Below, one piece after another: positions 9,247-18,520 of a stretch of DNA of 64,000 nucleotides. The stretch's first letter is position 1. The number at the start of each line of letters is the position of its first letter. The notes below the pieces were generated by a model. It saw only the letters and a program-made list of their open reading frames with translations, searched no databases and had not been told where the DNA came from. Made by a program: the position numbers and the translations under genes. Source of the stretch: CAZYQW01 sp964649825 (GTDB taxonomy: Bacteria; Planctomycetota; B15-G4; JADJEK01); NCBI GenBank assembly GCA_964649825.1, contig CAZYQW010000021.1:35720-99719 (forward strand), in the 5' to 3' direction.

Positions 9247-9972
9247 CTACTCGGAGAATGGTTCGTGGGACTCGGCGTCGTCATCGGTGGCGCCGCCGGC
9301 CTGGCGCTTGCGGTGTTCGTCGACGTGGTGGCGGACGATGCGTCCTTCGACCATGAAGATGACGTCCTCGGCGATGTTGGTCGCGTGATCGGCGATGCGC
9401 TCGAGGTTGCGCAGCGCGCCGAGCAAGTGGAGCGTGTCGCCGGTGCGGTTCGGATGGAGCTGCATGAAGTGCGACGCCTCGCCGATGATCTCGCGATAGA
9501 GGCGGTCGGGCTCGACGTCCATCTCCCACACGCGGAGCGCGAGCCGGGGGTCGCGCTTCACGAGAGCGTCGAGGCCCTTCTTCACCATCAGCTTCGTCAC
9601 TGCGGCCATGCGGGAGACGTCCGGGCGGAACGGGAGCGACTCGACGGCGGCCAGGACCTCGGAGCGTTCGGCGATGTTGACGGCAAGGTCCCCGATCCGC
9701 TCGAGGTCGGAGTTGATCTTCATGATGGCGGTCACGAGCCGGAGGTCCCCGGCCACGGGCTGGCGGAGCGCGAGGAAGTCGAGGCACTTCTCCTCCACCT
9801 CGAGCTCGAGGTCGTCGATCACGTCGTCTCCTTCGATCACGGACGTACCCGCGTCGACGTCCCGGTCGAGAAGCGCCTTGAGCGAGCGATCGACGGCGTC
9901 CTCGACCAGGCCGCCGATGTGCATGATCATCTTCAGGATCTCGGTCAGGTCCTCTTCGATCTGTTTGCTCAT
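9247..9972 (-). CDS. phoU: Phosphate transport system regulator PhoU
   Basis: A 241-residue protein with two PhoU helical repeats. Typical metal-binding segments are visible in each half (LRLVTAIMKINSDLERIGDLAVNIAE and LGALRNLERIADHATNIAED). PhoU links the state of the Pst transporter to PhoR, holding the kinase in its phosphatase mode when phosphate is ample. Its ATG overlaps the pstA stop by one base (TGATG), making it the last gene of the pst operon. The C-terminal 25 residues are charged and variable. Confidence 0.95.
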   Translation of the reverse strand: MSKQIEEDLTEILKMIMHIGGLVEDAVDRSLKALLDRDVDAGTSVIEGDDVIDDLELEVEEKCLDFLALRQPVAGDLRLVTAIMKINSDLERIGDLAVNIAERSEVLAAVESLPFRPDVSRMAAVTKLMVKKGLDALVKRDPRLALRVWEMDVEPDRLYREIIGEASHFMQLHPNRTGDTLHLLGALRNLERIADHATNIAEDVIFMVEGRIVRHHVDEHRKRQAGGATDDDAESHEPFSE

Positions 9973-11474
9973 CAAAAGACTCCGCCCTGCAGACGACGGC
10001 GAACGTGATTGCGGTACAGGATCGCCGAGGAATTGAGTACGACGATCAGGACGAGGAGCAACAATGCCGTGGCGTAGACCGTCGGCTTGGTCTGCTCGAT
10101 ATAAGGCGACTGGTACGCAAGATCATAGATGTGGAAGCCGAGGTGCATGAACTTTCGTTCGACGTGAAAAAACGGCGGCGTTCCGTCGATCAGCGGGCTC
10201 GGCGCCAGCTTCATGACCCCGGTGAGCATCAAGGGCGCGACCTCTCCGGCGCCGCGGGCGATCGCGAGGATCATGCCGGTCAGAATGCCCGGCAGGGACG
10301 CGGGAAGGATCACGGTGCGAATCGACTGCCACTTCGTCGCGCCCAACGCCAGCGCGCCTTCGCGTTGGGCTCGAGGGGTCGCTCGAAGCGCCTCCTCTGT
10401 CGACACGATCACGACCGGTACGGTCAAGAGCGCGAGCGTCAGCGACGCCCAGAGGAGCCCACCCGTCCCGAACGTCGCGCTCGGCTCGTCCGCGAACATC
10501 AGCTCGTCCACCGAGTTGCCGACGATGACGATGAAGAAAGCGAGCCCGAACATTCCGAACACGATGCTCGGGACGCCGGCCAGGTTGGTCACGGCGAGGC
10601 GGACGAGGCGCACGAGCGGGCCCTGCTTGGCGTACTCGTTCAAGTAGAGCGCGCCGACCACGCCGAGCGGCACCACGGCGAGGGTCATGATCAGGACCAT
10701 CAGGATCGTGCCGAGGATCGCCGGGAAGACGCCGCCGGCCGTGTTCGACTCGCGCGGCGGTTGCGACAGGAACTCCCATAGGCTCGAGACGTAGACGCCG
10801 ACCTTGTCGAGGATCCCGAGTTCGTTGGGGCGCGTCGCGCGCACCACCGCGGCCAGGGGAAACTCGACGAGCTCGTCGTTCGACAGGCGCAGCACCGCGA
10901 CGAGGGACGCGTGCTCGAGGTCTGGGGCGCGCGGTCCGAGCCGCTCGCCCCGCGCCTCCTCGGCGAGCGTCGAGAAGGTCTCGAACGTCTCCCGCGACGG
11001 CCCCGAAGCCAGGACCTGCCCGTCCCGTCGGACTACCTCGAGCATCCCGATCTTGGGGGAGTCCTCGAGCGTCTCGACGAGCACGACGTCGTCCGGGTAG
11101 GTCCGTGACTGGACGACCTCGTCGTCGATCCACACGAAATCCGCGTCGAGCGCCCGCGGGTTTCCGACGCGGAACTGCGTCCGCATCAGGGCCTCGCCGC
11201 CTTCCGGAGCAGAGTCGGGGATCGGCTCGGTGCGCCACTCCTGTCCGATCGCCACGCGCCCGTCGGAGGTCTCGATCCGAGCGACGTCGTGCGGCCAGAA
11301 GAAGCCGAGCCCCTTGACCAACAGCACGAGGATCACGCCGAACACGAGCACGATCATGAGGATGAGCGTACCGCCCGTCGCAAACACCCACTGCTCGCCC
11401 TTGCGCGTCCCCTTGCCCTCGAGGGATTGGGGGGACGGATTCGTCGCGGGCGACCCGAGCGCCTCGTTCACCAT
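9972..11474 (-). CDS. pstA: Phosphate ABC transporter permease PstA, long form
   Basis: A 500-residue product, well above the roughly 290 residues of Escherichia coli PstA. A first membrane segment at about residues 33-58 is followed by an extracytoplasmic region of about 180 residues. The permease core begins near residue 240 with GGVFPAILGTILMVLIMTLAVVP, and the ABC-permease EAA-type loop region is ALGATKWQSIRTVILPASLPGI. It forms the inner-membrane channel with PstC. The start lies inside the 3' end of pstC (7-nt overlap) and the stop overlaps phoU. The extra region, like that of its PstC partner, suggests the long-form phosphate transporters known from several marine bacteria. Confidence 0.92.
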   Translation of the reverse strand: MVNEALGSPATNPSPQSLEGKGTRKGEQWVFATGGTLILMIVLVFGVILVLLVKGLGFFWPHDVARIETSDGRVAIGQEWRTEPIPDSAPEGGEALMRTQFRVGNPRALDADFVWIDDEVVQSRTYPDDVVLVETLEDSPKIGMLEVVRRDGQVLASGPSRETFETFSTLAEEARGERLGPRAPDLEHASLVAVLRLSNDELVEFPLAAVVRATRPNELGILDKVGVYVSSLWEFLSQPPRESNTAGGVFPAILGTILMVLIMTLAVVPLGVVGALYLNEYAKQGPLVRLVRLAVTNLAGVPSIVFGMFGLAFFIVIVGNSVDELMFADEPSATFGTGGLLWASLTLALLTVPVVIVSTEEALRATPRAQREGALALGATKWQSIRTVILPASLPGILTGMILAIARGAGEVAPLMLTGVMKLAPSPLIDGTPPFFHVERKFMHLGFHIYDLAYQSPYIEQTKPTVYATALLLLVLIVVLNSSAILYRNHVRRRLQGGVF

Positions 11475-13741
11475 CGGGCGTACCTCCGGCGGAGCCGCTC
11501 AGCGATCACCTCGGCCGCCGTGTTGGCGAGGAACGCGAAGATGAAAAGAAGGCCGCCGGCGAGGAACAGCACGCGATAGAGGGTGCTGCCGATCGCCGCC
11601 TCCGGGATCTCCGTCGCGATCGCCGCCGATATCGTGCGCATGCCGTTGAACGGAGAGACGTCGAGGATCGGCGTGTTGCCGGTCGCCATGACGACGATCA
11701 TCGTCTCGCCGATCGCGCGTCCGAAGCCGAGCATGACCGCTGCGAAGATGCCCGGGCTCGCGGCCGGGAGGACGAGCCGCCACGCGGTCTGCCAGCGGCT
11801 CGCGCCGAGCGCGTCGCTCGCGGCGCGCAGACTCTTCGGGACGTTCGACATCGCGTCCTCGGAGACGGTGAAGATGATCGGCATCACCGCGAACCCCAGC
11901 GCGATCCCGACGACAATGCAGTTCTGGCGATCGTACGCGACTCCCCATTCGCTGATCAGCCAGTCGCGCAGGCTGCCGTCGAACAGGATGGCCTCGATCG
12001 GGTCGGCCGTCAGCGTCGCGCCGAGGCAGGCCGCGAGCAGGAACGGCATCGTGAACATGAGCTCGTGGCCCATCGCGAACCGCTGGCGTTGGTGGTTGCT
12101 CATCAGCCGGAAGGCGAGCACCGCGAGACCGAGACCGAGCGGTACGAACACGACCACGTTGAAGAAGCCCTGGAGGTTCCGGTCGATGATCGGGGAGAGC
12201 CACAGCCCGGCGAGGAACCCGACGACCACCGACGGGAGCGCTCCCATCAGCTCGACCGCCGGCTTGATGAATCCGCGGATGCGACGCTTCGCGAACTGGC
12301 TGGTGAACATCGCGGCGAAGATCGCGAGCGGGGCGGAGAAGAGCATCGCGTAGAGGACGCCCTTCAGCGAACCGAAGATCAGTGGGATGAGCGAGAACTT
12401 CGGCTCGTTGTCGTCCGAGCCGCCCGACGTCTGCCAGACGAACTCGGGACGATCGTAGTTCTCGTAGAGCATCGGGAGGAACAACGCCCGCAACGACGTC
12501 TCCGGATGAGGCGCCTCGACGTCGAACCGGCGGAGGCGACCTCGATCATCGACCACGTCGATGCCGTCGAACCGCGGCGCGAGCGAGACCGGGCCGCCCC
12601 CTTCGACGGTGCCGACGTCGACGAGCGTCTGCTCGGTCGTCGTATGCTCGAGGCGGATGTTCCCCTTGCGATCGACCACGAGGAACGACTTGTTCCGGCG
12701 CGACGGCGCGAACGCCGTGATCGGTGCGGGCATCGGGTCGAACGCGCGAACTCGACTGAGCGTGCGGGGGCCCGTTCCACTCGTGCGGACGCCATGCCAG
12801 CCCGAGACGTGTCCGTGCTCGTCGCCGACGAGGAGGGTCGTCGATCCGAACACGTAGCCGACCGCGGTCACGGGAGCCTGGCCGGCGACCACGCGCTCCT
12901 TCACGGTGGCGTCGACGCGGTCGAGCTCGGCGCGGGCGACCGTCCCGTCGTCGAAGCCGACGACCAAGTTCTCATGTCGTTCATCGATGGTGAGCGCGGT
13001 CGGACGTCGACCGGACAGGACATCCATCGCCTCGGCGAGGCGGACCCGCTCGCCGTCGATCCTCCGCTCTGCCACCGCCAGGAACCCCTCCGCTGCCGCG
13101 GCGACGGTGACCCGCTCGTCGTCGCACGCGATCGCGACGAGCTCGATCGGACGGCCGTCATCGTCGACCTCGAGCTCCATCTGCCACTCGACCTCGATCT
13201 TCTGCGCGACCCGCTTTCCCTGGTCGTAGATCGACGAGTACCCGATGCCGGCCACGAGCACGCGGCCGTCGGACGTGCCGGCCGCCACGACGTCGCGGCT
13301 CGCCGCCCGCGCTCCGCAGACGAGCGTCGCTTCGCCGAGGTTCTCGAGCGGGACGTCCGCACGCACGCTCTGACGTTGGAAATCGATCAGCCGGATCAGC
13401 CCGCCCGACGCGAGCACCCAGCCGGTCTCGCGGTACTCGTCTTCGCCGACGGCCAACGGGCGTCCGCTCGCCGTCGCGTTCTCTATCGTGCCGGCGCCAG
13501 TCACGCCGGGCGAGAAGACGAGCGGAAGCGCCTCGCGCACGACGAAGAAGAAGATGCCGAAGACGGCGAGGACGATGACGATCCCGCCGAACGTGATCAA
13601 CGACGCGACGACGCGGTCGAGGATCCGAAGGCGCCTGATGCGCGCCCGAGCTCGTGGCGTATCACCGAAGATGCCCTCGTACTTCTCGGGGAGCAGCGGG
13701 GGCGGCGGAGGAGCGGTAGGGGGTTCGGCCACGCTGACCAT
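11468..13741 (-). CDS. pstC: Phosphate ABC transporter permease PstC with large extracytoplasmic insertion
   Basis: A 757-residue product, more than twice the usual PstC length. A proline-rich cytoplasmic tail precedes a membrane helix at about residues 46-68. Then comes a beta-rich, WD40/propeller-like region of about 350 residues, with repeats such as LVVGFDDGTVARAEL and TLLVGDEHGHVSGWHG. The permease domain starts near residue 445, with a conserved loop ALGASRWQTAWRLVLPAASPGI. It pairs with PstA. I placed the start at the ATG at 13741: the frame is open further upstream but those residues are not PstC-like. The gap to pstS is 83 nt. Confidence 0.9.
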   Translation of the reverse strand: MVSVAEPPTAPPPPPLLPEKYEGIFGDTPRARARIRRLRILDRVVASLITFGGIVIVLAVFGIFFFVVREALPLVFSPGVTGAGTIENATASGRPLAVGEDEYRETGWVLASGGLIRLIDFQRQSVRADVPLENLGEATLVCGARAASRDVVAAGTSDGRVLVAGIGYSSIYDQGKRVAQKIEVEWQMELEVDDDGRPIELVAIACDDERVTVAAAAEGFLAVAERRIDGERVRLAEAMDVLSGRRPTALTIDERHENLVVGFDDGTVARAELDRVDATVKERVVAGQAPVTAVGYVFGSTTLLVGDEHGHVSGWHGVRTSGTGPRTLSRVRAFDPMPAPITAFAPSRRNKSFLVVDRKGNIRLEHTTTEQTLVDVGTVEGGGPVSLAPRFDGIDVVDDRGRLRRFDVEAPHPETSLRALFLPMLYENYDRPEFVWQTSGGSDDNEPKFSLIPLIFGSLKGVLYAMLFSAPLAIFAAMFTSQFAKRRIRGFIKPAVELMGALPSVVVGFLAGLWLSPIIDRNLQGFFNVVVFVPLGLGLAVLAFRLMSNHQRQRFAMGHELMFTMPFLLAACLGATLTADPIEAILFDGSLRDWLISEWGVAYDRQNCIVVGIALGFAVMPIIFTVSEDAMSNVPKSLRAASDALGASRWQTAWRLVLPAASPGIFAAVMLGFGRAIGETMIVVMATGNTPILDVSPFNGMRTISAAIATEIPEAAIGSTLYRVLFLAGGLLFIFAFLANTAAEVIAERLRRRYARW

Positions 13742-13824
13742 CGATGGGTGTGATGCTCTTCTCAAGCGGCGACGCCGAGCGCGAAGCCATGCCGCGTCCG
13801 GTCCGGCGTCCGATGGCGGTTCGA

Positions 13825-14793
13825 TCAGGACTCGATGAGCTTTAGCTGCTTCTGGCACTCCTTGGCGGGAAGCGGAAGGTAGCCCGCCTTCTCGACGACC
13901 TGCTGCCCCTCTCGCGAGAAGACGTACTTCAGGAACTCGCGGACCATGGGATCGAGCGGCCGTCCCGGCGCCTTGTCGATGTAGACGTTCAGGTAGCGCC
14001 CGAGCGGGTAGTCCTCGTTCACGACGTTCTCGAGAGTCGCGCCGTACGCCTTCGCCCCCGGCTTCGTCGCAAGCGGCACCGCGCGGACGTCGGACGTCGT
14101 GTACCCGATCCCCGAGTAGCCGATCGCGAAGCGGCTCTCCGACACACCCTGCACGACGGCCGACGAACCCGGCTGTTCCTTGACCGAGTCCTTGAAGTCG
14201 CCCTTCTTCAGCGCGTGCTCCTTGAAGTACCCGTACGTTCCGGACGCCGAGTTGCGCCCGAACATGCTCAAGCGCGCGCTCTGCCACTCGCTCTCGAGCC
14301 CGAGCTGACCCCACGTCGTGACGTCCGTGTGACCCCGGTTGCGGGTCTTCGAGAAGACGGCGTCGACCTGCTCCAGGGTCATGCTCTCGATCGGGTTGTC
14401 CTTGTTGACGAACACCGCGAGCGCATCGAGGCACGTCTTCAGGCGCGTGGGCTTGTAGCCGTGCTCCTCTTCGAACTGGTCGATCTCCTCGTTCTTCATG
14501 TCGCGGGACATCGGACCGAATTGCGCGCGGCCATCGATCAGCGCGGGCGGCGCCGTGCTGGAGCCCTTCCCTTCGACCTGGACCTTCACGCCGGGATAGT
14601 GCTTCGCGAAGCCTTCGGCCCAGTAGGTCATCAGGTTGTTCATCGTGTCGGAACCGACGCTGTCGAGGGTTCCCTCGAGCCTCAGCCCTTCGACGCGCTG
14701 GTACTTCGGGATCGCATCGACGTCGTCCGCTGCGCGCGCGGCCACGCTGGCCAGGGTGAGGGCCGCAACGGTGATCCCGTGGATGATCTGCAT
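13825..14793 (-). CDS. pstS: Phosphate-binding protein PstS
   Basis: A 322-residue periplasmic substrate-binding protein with a signal peptide (MQIIHGITVAALTLASVAARA). Phosphate-contact segments are recognisable: SVGSDTMNNLMTYW, GKGSSTAPPALIDGRAQFGPMSR and GRNSASGTYGYFKE. It captures phosphate and delivers it to PstC-PstA. A GGAGAA lies upstream of the ATG, and pstB ends 10 nt before it, so both are in one transcript. Confidence 0.95.
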   Translation of the reverse strand: MQIIHGITVAALTLASVAARAADDVDAIPKYQRVEGLRLEGTLDSVGSDTMNNLMTYWAEGFAKHYPGVKVQVEGKGSSTAPPALIDGRAQFGPMSRDMKNEEIDQFEEEHGYKPTRLKTCLDALAVFVNKDNPIESMTLEQVDAVFSKTRNRGHTDVTTWGQLGLESEWQSARLSMFGRNSASGTYGYFKEHALKKGDFKDSVKEQPGSSAVVQGVSESRFAIGYSGIGYTTSDVRAVPLATKPGAKAYGATLENVVNEDYPLGRYLNVYIDKAPGRPLDPMVREFLKYVFSREGQQVVEKAGYLPLPAKECQKQLKLIES

Positions 14794-14803
14794 GGACGTT
14801 CTC

Positions 14804-15625
14804 CTAGCCGAACCGACCGGTGACGTAGTCCTCGGTCTCCTTCTTTTCGGGATTGGTGAAGATCTTCTCCGTGGGTCCGTGCTCGACCAGGACTCCGTTC
14901 AGGAAGAAGGCGGTGCGGTCGGACACGCGCGCCGCCTGCTGCATGTTGTGGGTCACGATCACGATCGTGTAGCGCTCCTTGAGATCATGGATCAGGTCTT
15001 CGATCTTGCCGGTCGAGAGGGGATCGAGCGCGGACGCCGGCTCGTCCATCAGCAGGACCTCCGGATGGGTTGCCAGCGCTCGTGCGATGCAGAGCCGCTG
15101 CTGCTGACCGCCCGACAGGCCGAGCGCGCTGTCCTTCAGCCGGTCGCTCACCTCGCCCCAGAGCGCCGCGCGCTTCAGGCTCATCTCGACGACCTCCTCG
15201 AGCGCCGCGCGGTCCTTCAGCCCCTGGATGCGCGGGCCGTACGCGACGTTCTCGAAGATCGACTTCGGGAACGGGTTCGACTTCTGGAAGACCATGCCGA
15301 CGCGGCGCCGCAGGATCTCGACCTCGACGTCCCGATCGTTGACGTCCTCGTCGTCCAAGAGCACCTTCCCCGTGACTCGAACGCCGTCGATGAGGTCGTT
15401 CATCCGGTTGATGGTGCGCAGCAGCGTCGACTTCCCGCAGCCGGAAGGGCCGATGAGCGAGGTCACCGACCGGTCGCGCACCGTCAGCTTGATGTCGAAG
15501 AGCGCTTGCTTCGAGCCGTACCACAGGCTCAGGTCGTCGATGCGGACCTTCGCCGATCGCGGCGCGGCCGCGCCGTCGATACTGGCAACGCGGGCTCGCG
15601 TCGCGGGCGGCGGAAGTCGGGTCAC
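14804..15625 (-). CDS. pstB: Phosphate ABC transporter ATP-binding protein PstB
   Basis: A 273-residue ATPase. Walker A GPSGCGKST, the Q-loop in GMVFQKSNPFP, the signature LSGGQQQRLCIARAL and Walker B VLLMDEPASALD are all intact, and the family-typical THNMQQAARVSD follows. GTG start with AAGGAG six bases upstream. It is the first gene of the operon (pstB-pstS-pstC-pstA-phoU), an unusual order because pstS commonly leads. The Pho-box-like repeats about 185 nt upstream are in position to drive the whole unit. Confidence 0.95.
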   Translation of the reverse strand: MTRLPPPATRARVASIDGAAAPRSAKVRIDDLSLWYGSKQALFDIKLTVRDRSVTSLIGPSGCGKSTLLRTINRMNDLIDGVRVTGKVLLDDEDVNDRDVEVEILRRRVGMVFQKSNPFPKSIFENVAYGPRIQGLKDRAALEEVVEMSLKRAALWGEVSDRLKDSALGLSGGQQQRLCIARALATHPEVLLMDEPASALDPLSTGKIEDLIHDLKERYTIVIVTHNMQQAARVSDRTAFFLNGVLVEHGPTEKIFTNPEKKETEDYVTGRFG

Positions 15626-16068
15626 CTCAGCTCCTTCGTTCCCTCACGAATCGACCGTGGGCACCACCGATTCCTCCATCGATGCGCCAGCCTCGGACTC
15701 GGTTCTGCGGAGACATGGAGCAGCGTGGACGGACTTCATGAAGAATCCGTCAAGAGAAGATGCGGGGGGCATCAAATGATTCCCCTTCCGAGCCGGGCAA
15801 GTCGAGCGACGGTCGATCAAGGAACGTTCAAGTATTTGTCAATAGGACGTTTATGCTGGCGCCTCCGCCTTGCCCTCGAAGGGATCGGCGAACGATCTCG
15901 CGCGGTTCGCCGAGGAGCCGCGCCACTCGTCGGTTCGTTACGACCCGACCGGCGCCGAGTAAGAGCGGACCGGCTCGCATCGAGCTCTTCGACGATCTCG
16001 ACGGTGAAAGAGATGGCGTCGGTGTCCGCTCGGTGCGGTAGCCGAGCGGAACTCGACTGCGTGGACGA
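15626..16068. other. 443-nt divergent intergenic region
   Basis: The region separates the pst operon (minus) from the sulfatase-fold lipoprotein gene (plus). Apart from the Pho-box-like repeats at 15810-15853 it shows only short open frames without ribosome sites. It is less GC-rich around 15770-15855 than its surroundings, as expected of a promoter region. Confidence 0.7.
15810..15853 (-). promoter_or_regulatory. Putative Pho box: 11-bp direct repeats upstream of pstB
   Basis: Read on the minus strand, three consecutive 11-bp units begin TTGACA (15842-15832), TTGAAC (15831-15821) and TTGATC (15820-15810). A weaker unit TAAACG precedes them (15853-15843). Direct hexamer repeats at exactly 11-bp spacing are the hallmark of PhoB/PhoP binding sites. 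phoB and phoR lie about 5 kb away. No convincing -10 element could be assigned. On the plus strand the same repeats read as units ending TCAA, so the divergent gene at 16069 might also be controlled. Confidence 0.65.
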
Positions 16069-18495
16069 ATGATGGATGAAACGATGGCCGTACGCATGCG
16101 ACGTTCCCGAGGCCCTTCGATCGGCCTCGTCTTCCTGCTCTCGGCCGCCTGCAATCGGTCGGACGAGGCCCACACCGCGGCCGCGGTTCACCTGACCGAG
16201 CACGTCGAGCTCGCCACGATCGAGTCCGCCATCGATCTGTCCGACCGCGACGCCCTCGTGGAACGGGGCACGGTTCCGTTGGCCCCCCCCGTGGAGTCGT
16301 TCACCGATTTCTTCCGATGCTTCGGACCGACGCTCGCCCTGCGGGTGCCGGGGATCGCCGTCGAGGACGCCGGAAGCATCGACTACGAAGCAACCGTCAA
16401 CGGCGACGTGCTCACGCTGAACGGCGCGGCCGCGGTGGGGCGTATGCTCCCCGATCTCGGCACGCGACGCGTCCTCGTGCGAGCGCGCCTCGATGCCGAT
16501 CCCGATGCCGAGTTCCGGATCCTCGTGCTGGCGGTGCCGCGGCGGCCCGGAGGTCGGGACAAGGCGGAGTTCTACGTCCGTGATCTGTTGGAAGCCCAAG
16601 CCGGTCGGACCCACGAGCTGCGCCGAGTCCGGAGCGACGAGGGAGAGGGGAGCTGGTTCGCGTGCTCCTTCCAGCTCTCGCAGCGATTCCGCTACGTCTT
16701 CGGGCTCTTCGCCGTACGCGGCGAAGTCCGCCTCCTCGAGTTCGAATGCCGCTTGACGAGCCCGCTGATCCAGGCGCTGACGAAGCCCAATCTGGACTTC
16801 GACTCGCCGTGGGTGCGGCGCGTCGAGGTCGCATCGGATCTGCGCGAGTCGTTCGTGTTCGTCACCCCCGGCGCGATCACGATGCCCGTGCGGATTCCCG
16901 AGCGCGGCGGCCGACTCGAGTTCTCGATTGCGTCGGTCGTGGCGAACGGTCCCGGCTTCGTCACCCGCGTGGCAGCTCGTCGAGGCGACGCCGAGCTCTG
17001 TTCGGTCGAGCTCACCGTGGAGGAGGTCGAACCCGGGACGCTCCCCGCCTGGCGCGACCTCTCGCTCGACTTGGAAGCGGCGGCCGGCGAGGAGGTCGAT
17101 CTCGTCTTCTCCGGCGAGGTCCGCGACGATCCCGACGGGAACGTCGGTATCGCGGTGGGCGTCCCGACCCTGGTCTTCCCGGGCGATTTCGGCTCGCGTT
17201 CGGACGTGGTGATCGTGTCGCTCGACACCGTCCGCGCGGATCGACTGTCCCTCTACGGCTATCCGAAGCCGACCACGCCTCGGCTCGCCGAGATCGGTGG
17301 ACGTTCGGCGGTCTTCGACGCGGCGATCGCGTCGTCCTCGTGGACGCTGCCCTCGCACGCGACCCTCTTCTCCGGACTCCTTCCGGACCGGCACCGGGTC
17401 GCCCACGCGAGCAAGCGGATCGGCCGCTCGGTGTCTCTTCTCGCCGAGGAGTTTCGCGCGAACGGCTATCGCACGGTCGCGGTGACCGGCGGCGGCTTCG
17501 TGCATCCGAGCTTCGGGTTCGGGGCCGGCTTCGACGAGTATCGCGTCTACGATCCGGTTCCGAGCCGATCGGATGGACCCAGCGGCGCGTACGAGCTCGG
17601 CCGCCGAGGTCGCCAACGGGTGATGGAGATCCTTCGCGCCCCGCGCGACCGACCGCTCTTCTTGTTCGTCCACACCTACGTGGCCCACGAGTACAACGCC
17701 CTTCGCGAGGATCTCGCCGCGATCGGAGTGGCCGAGGCGGACCTCGACGAACGGATCGGCCCCACCGAGCGGAAGAGCCTGCGCGGTCGAATGCAGGACG
17801 GAGACCCGCGCGACTTCCAGGAAGAGTTGTACGACCTCAGCGTGCGGTACGACGCCACCCTGCGTCGAGCCGACGCCCTGGCCGGCGACGTGTTCGACTC
17901 GATCGAAGCATCGGAGCGGTCCGACGACACCTACCTCTTCGTCGTTTCGGACCACGGCGAGGAGCTCGCCGAGCATGGTGGCTACGGCCATGGGCACGAG
18001 CTTCACGAGGAACTCATCCGCGTTCCATTCGTGTGTCGGGGTCCCGGCATCGTGGCGTCGCGGTTCGACGACGTGGTGTCGCTCGCCGACGTCGCGCCGA
18101 CGCTGCGCGCGCTCTGCGGTCTTCCCGCGGTCGACTCCGATGGGCGGGACCTTTCGCCGCTGTTCACCGGCAGCATGATCATGCCGGAGCCGGCCATGGC
18201 GGCAATGGGCAACGAGTGGGAGGACACCCTCCACGTGCTGCGCGATCAGCGATGGAAGCTCAAGATCGTCGATCCACCGAACGGGGAGCGGCGGGTGTCG
18301 CTGTTCGATCTCGCGTCCGACGGCGAGGGACGTGACGTCGCGGGGACGATGGGCGACCGAGTCGAACGGATGACGGCCGCGCTCGAGGAACGCATCCGCC
18401 AGCAGGAAGACGCGGGGGCGGGAACCGAACAGAGCTCGATCACGGAGGAGATGGAGGCCGAGCTGCGGGAGCTGGGCTACCTCGGAGACCGGTGA
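16069..18495 (+). CDS. Sulfatase-fold (alkaline phosphatase superfamily) lipoprotein
   Basis: Up to 808 residues. A lipobox-like LSAAC follows the N-terminal hydrophobic stretch, so it is a probable lipoprotein. Nearby ATGs at 16084 and 16096 are alternative starts. Residues 30-380 are beta-rich and unrecognised. The sulfatase fold begins VVIVSLDTVRADRLSLYGY, with SWTLPSHATLFSG at the active-site position and the metal-binding VSDHGEELAEHG later. The formylglycine Cys/Ser of true sulfatases (C/S-x-P-x-R) is replaced by T426-L-P-S-H, so no maturase would be needed. A threonine nucleophile is typical of phosphotransferase-type members. Being divergent from the pst operon, it may be a phosphate-scavenging phosphodiesterase rather than a sulfatase. 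Confidence 0.75.
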   Translation: MMDETMAVRMRRSRGPSIGLVFLLSAACNRSDEAHTAAAVHLTEHVELATIESAIDLSDRDALVERGTVPLAPPVESFTDFFRCFGPTLALRVPGIAVEDAGSIDYEATVNGDVLTLNGAAAVGRMLPDLGTRRVLVRARLDADPDAEFRILVLAVPRRPGGRDKAEFYVRDLLEAQAGRTHELRRVRSDEGEGSWFACSFQLSQRFRYVFGLFAVRGEVRLLEFECRLTSPLIQALTKPNLDFDSPWVRRVEVASDLRESFVFVTPGAITMPVRIPERGGRLEFSIASVVANGPGFVTRVAARRGDAELCSVELTVEEVEPGTLPAWRDLSLDLEAAAGEEVDLVFSGEVRDDPDGNVGIAVGVPTLVFPGDFGSRSDVVIVSLDTVRADRLSLYGYPKPTTPRLAEIGGRSAVFDAAIASSSWTLPSHATLFSGLLPDRHRVAHASKRIGRSVSLLAEEFRANGYRTVAVTGGGFVHPSFGFGAGFDEYRVYDPVPSRSDGPSGAYELGRRGRQRVMEILRAPRDRPLFLFVHTYVAHEYNALREDLAAIGVAEADLDERIGPTERKSLRGRMQDGDPRDFQEELYDLSVRYDATLRRADALAGDVFDSIEASERSDDTYLFVVSDHGEELAEHGGYGHGHELHEELIRVPFVCRGPGIVASRFDDVVSLADVAPTLRALCGLPAVDSDGRDLSPLFTGSMIMPEPAMAAMGNEWEDTLHVLRDQRWKLKIVDPPNGERRVSLFDLASDGEGRDVAGTMGDRVERMTAALEERIRQQEDAGAGTEQSSITEEMEAELRELGYLGDR

Positions 18496-18520
18496 TCGCC
18501 GTACGACGCCGGGGCTCCGT

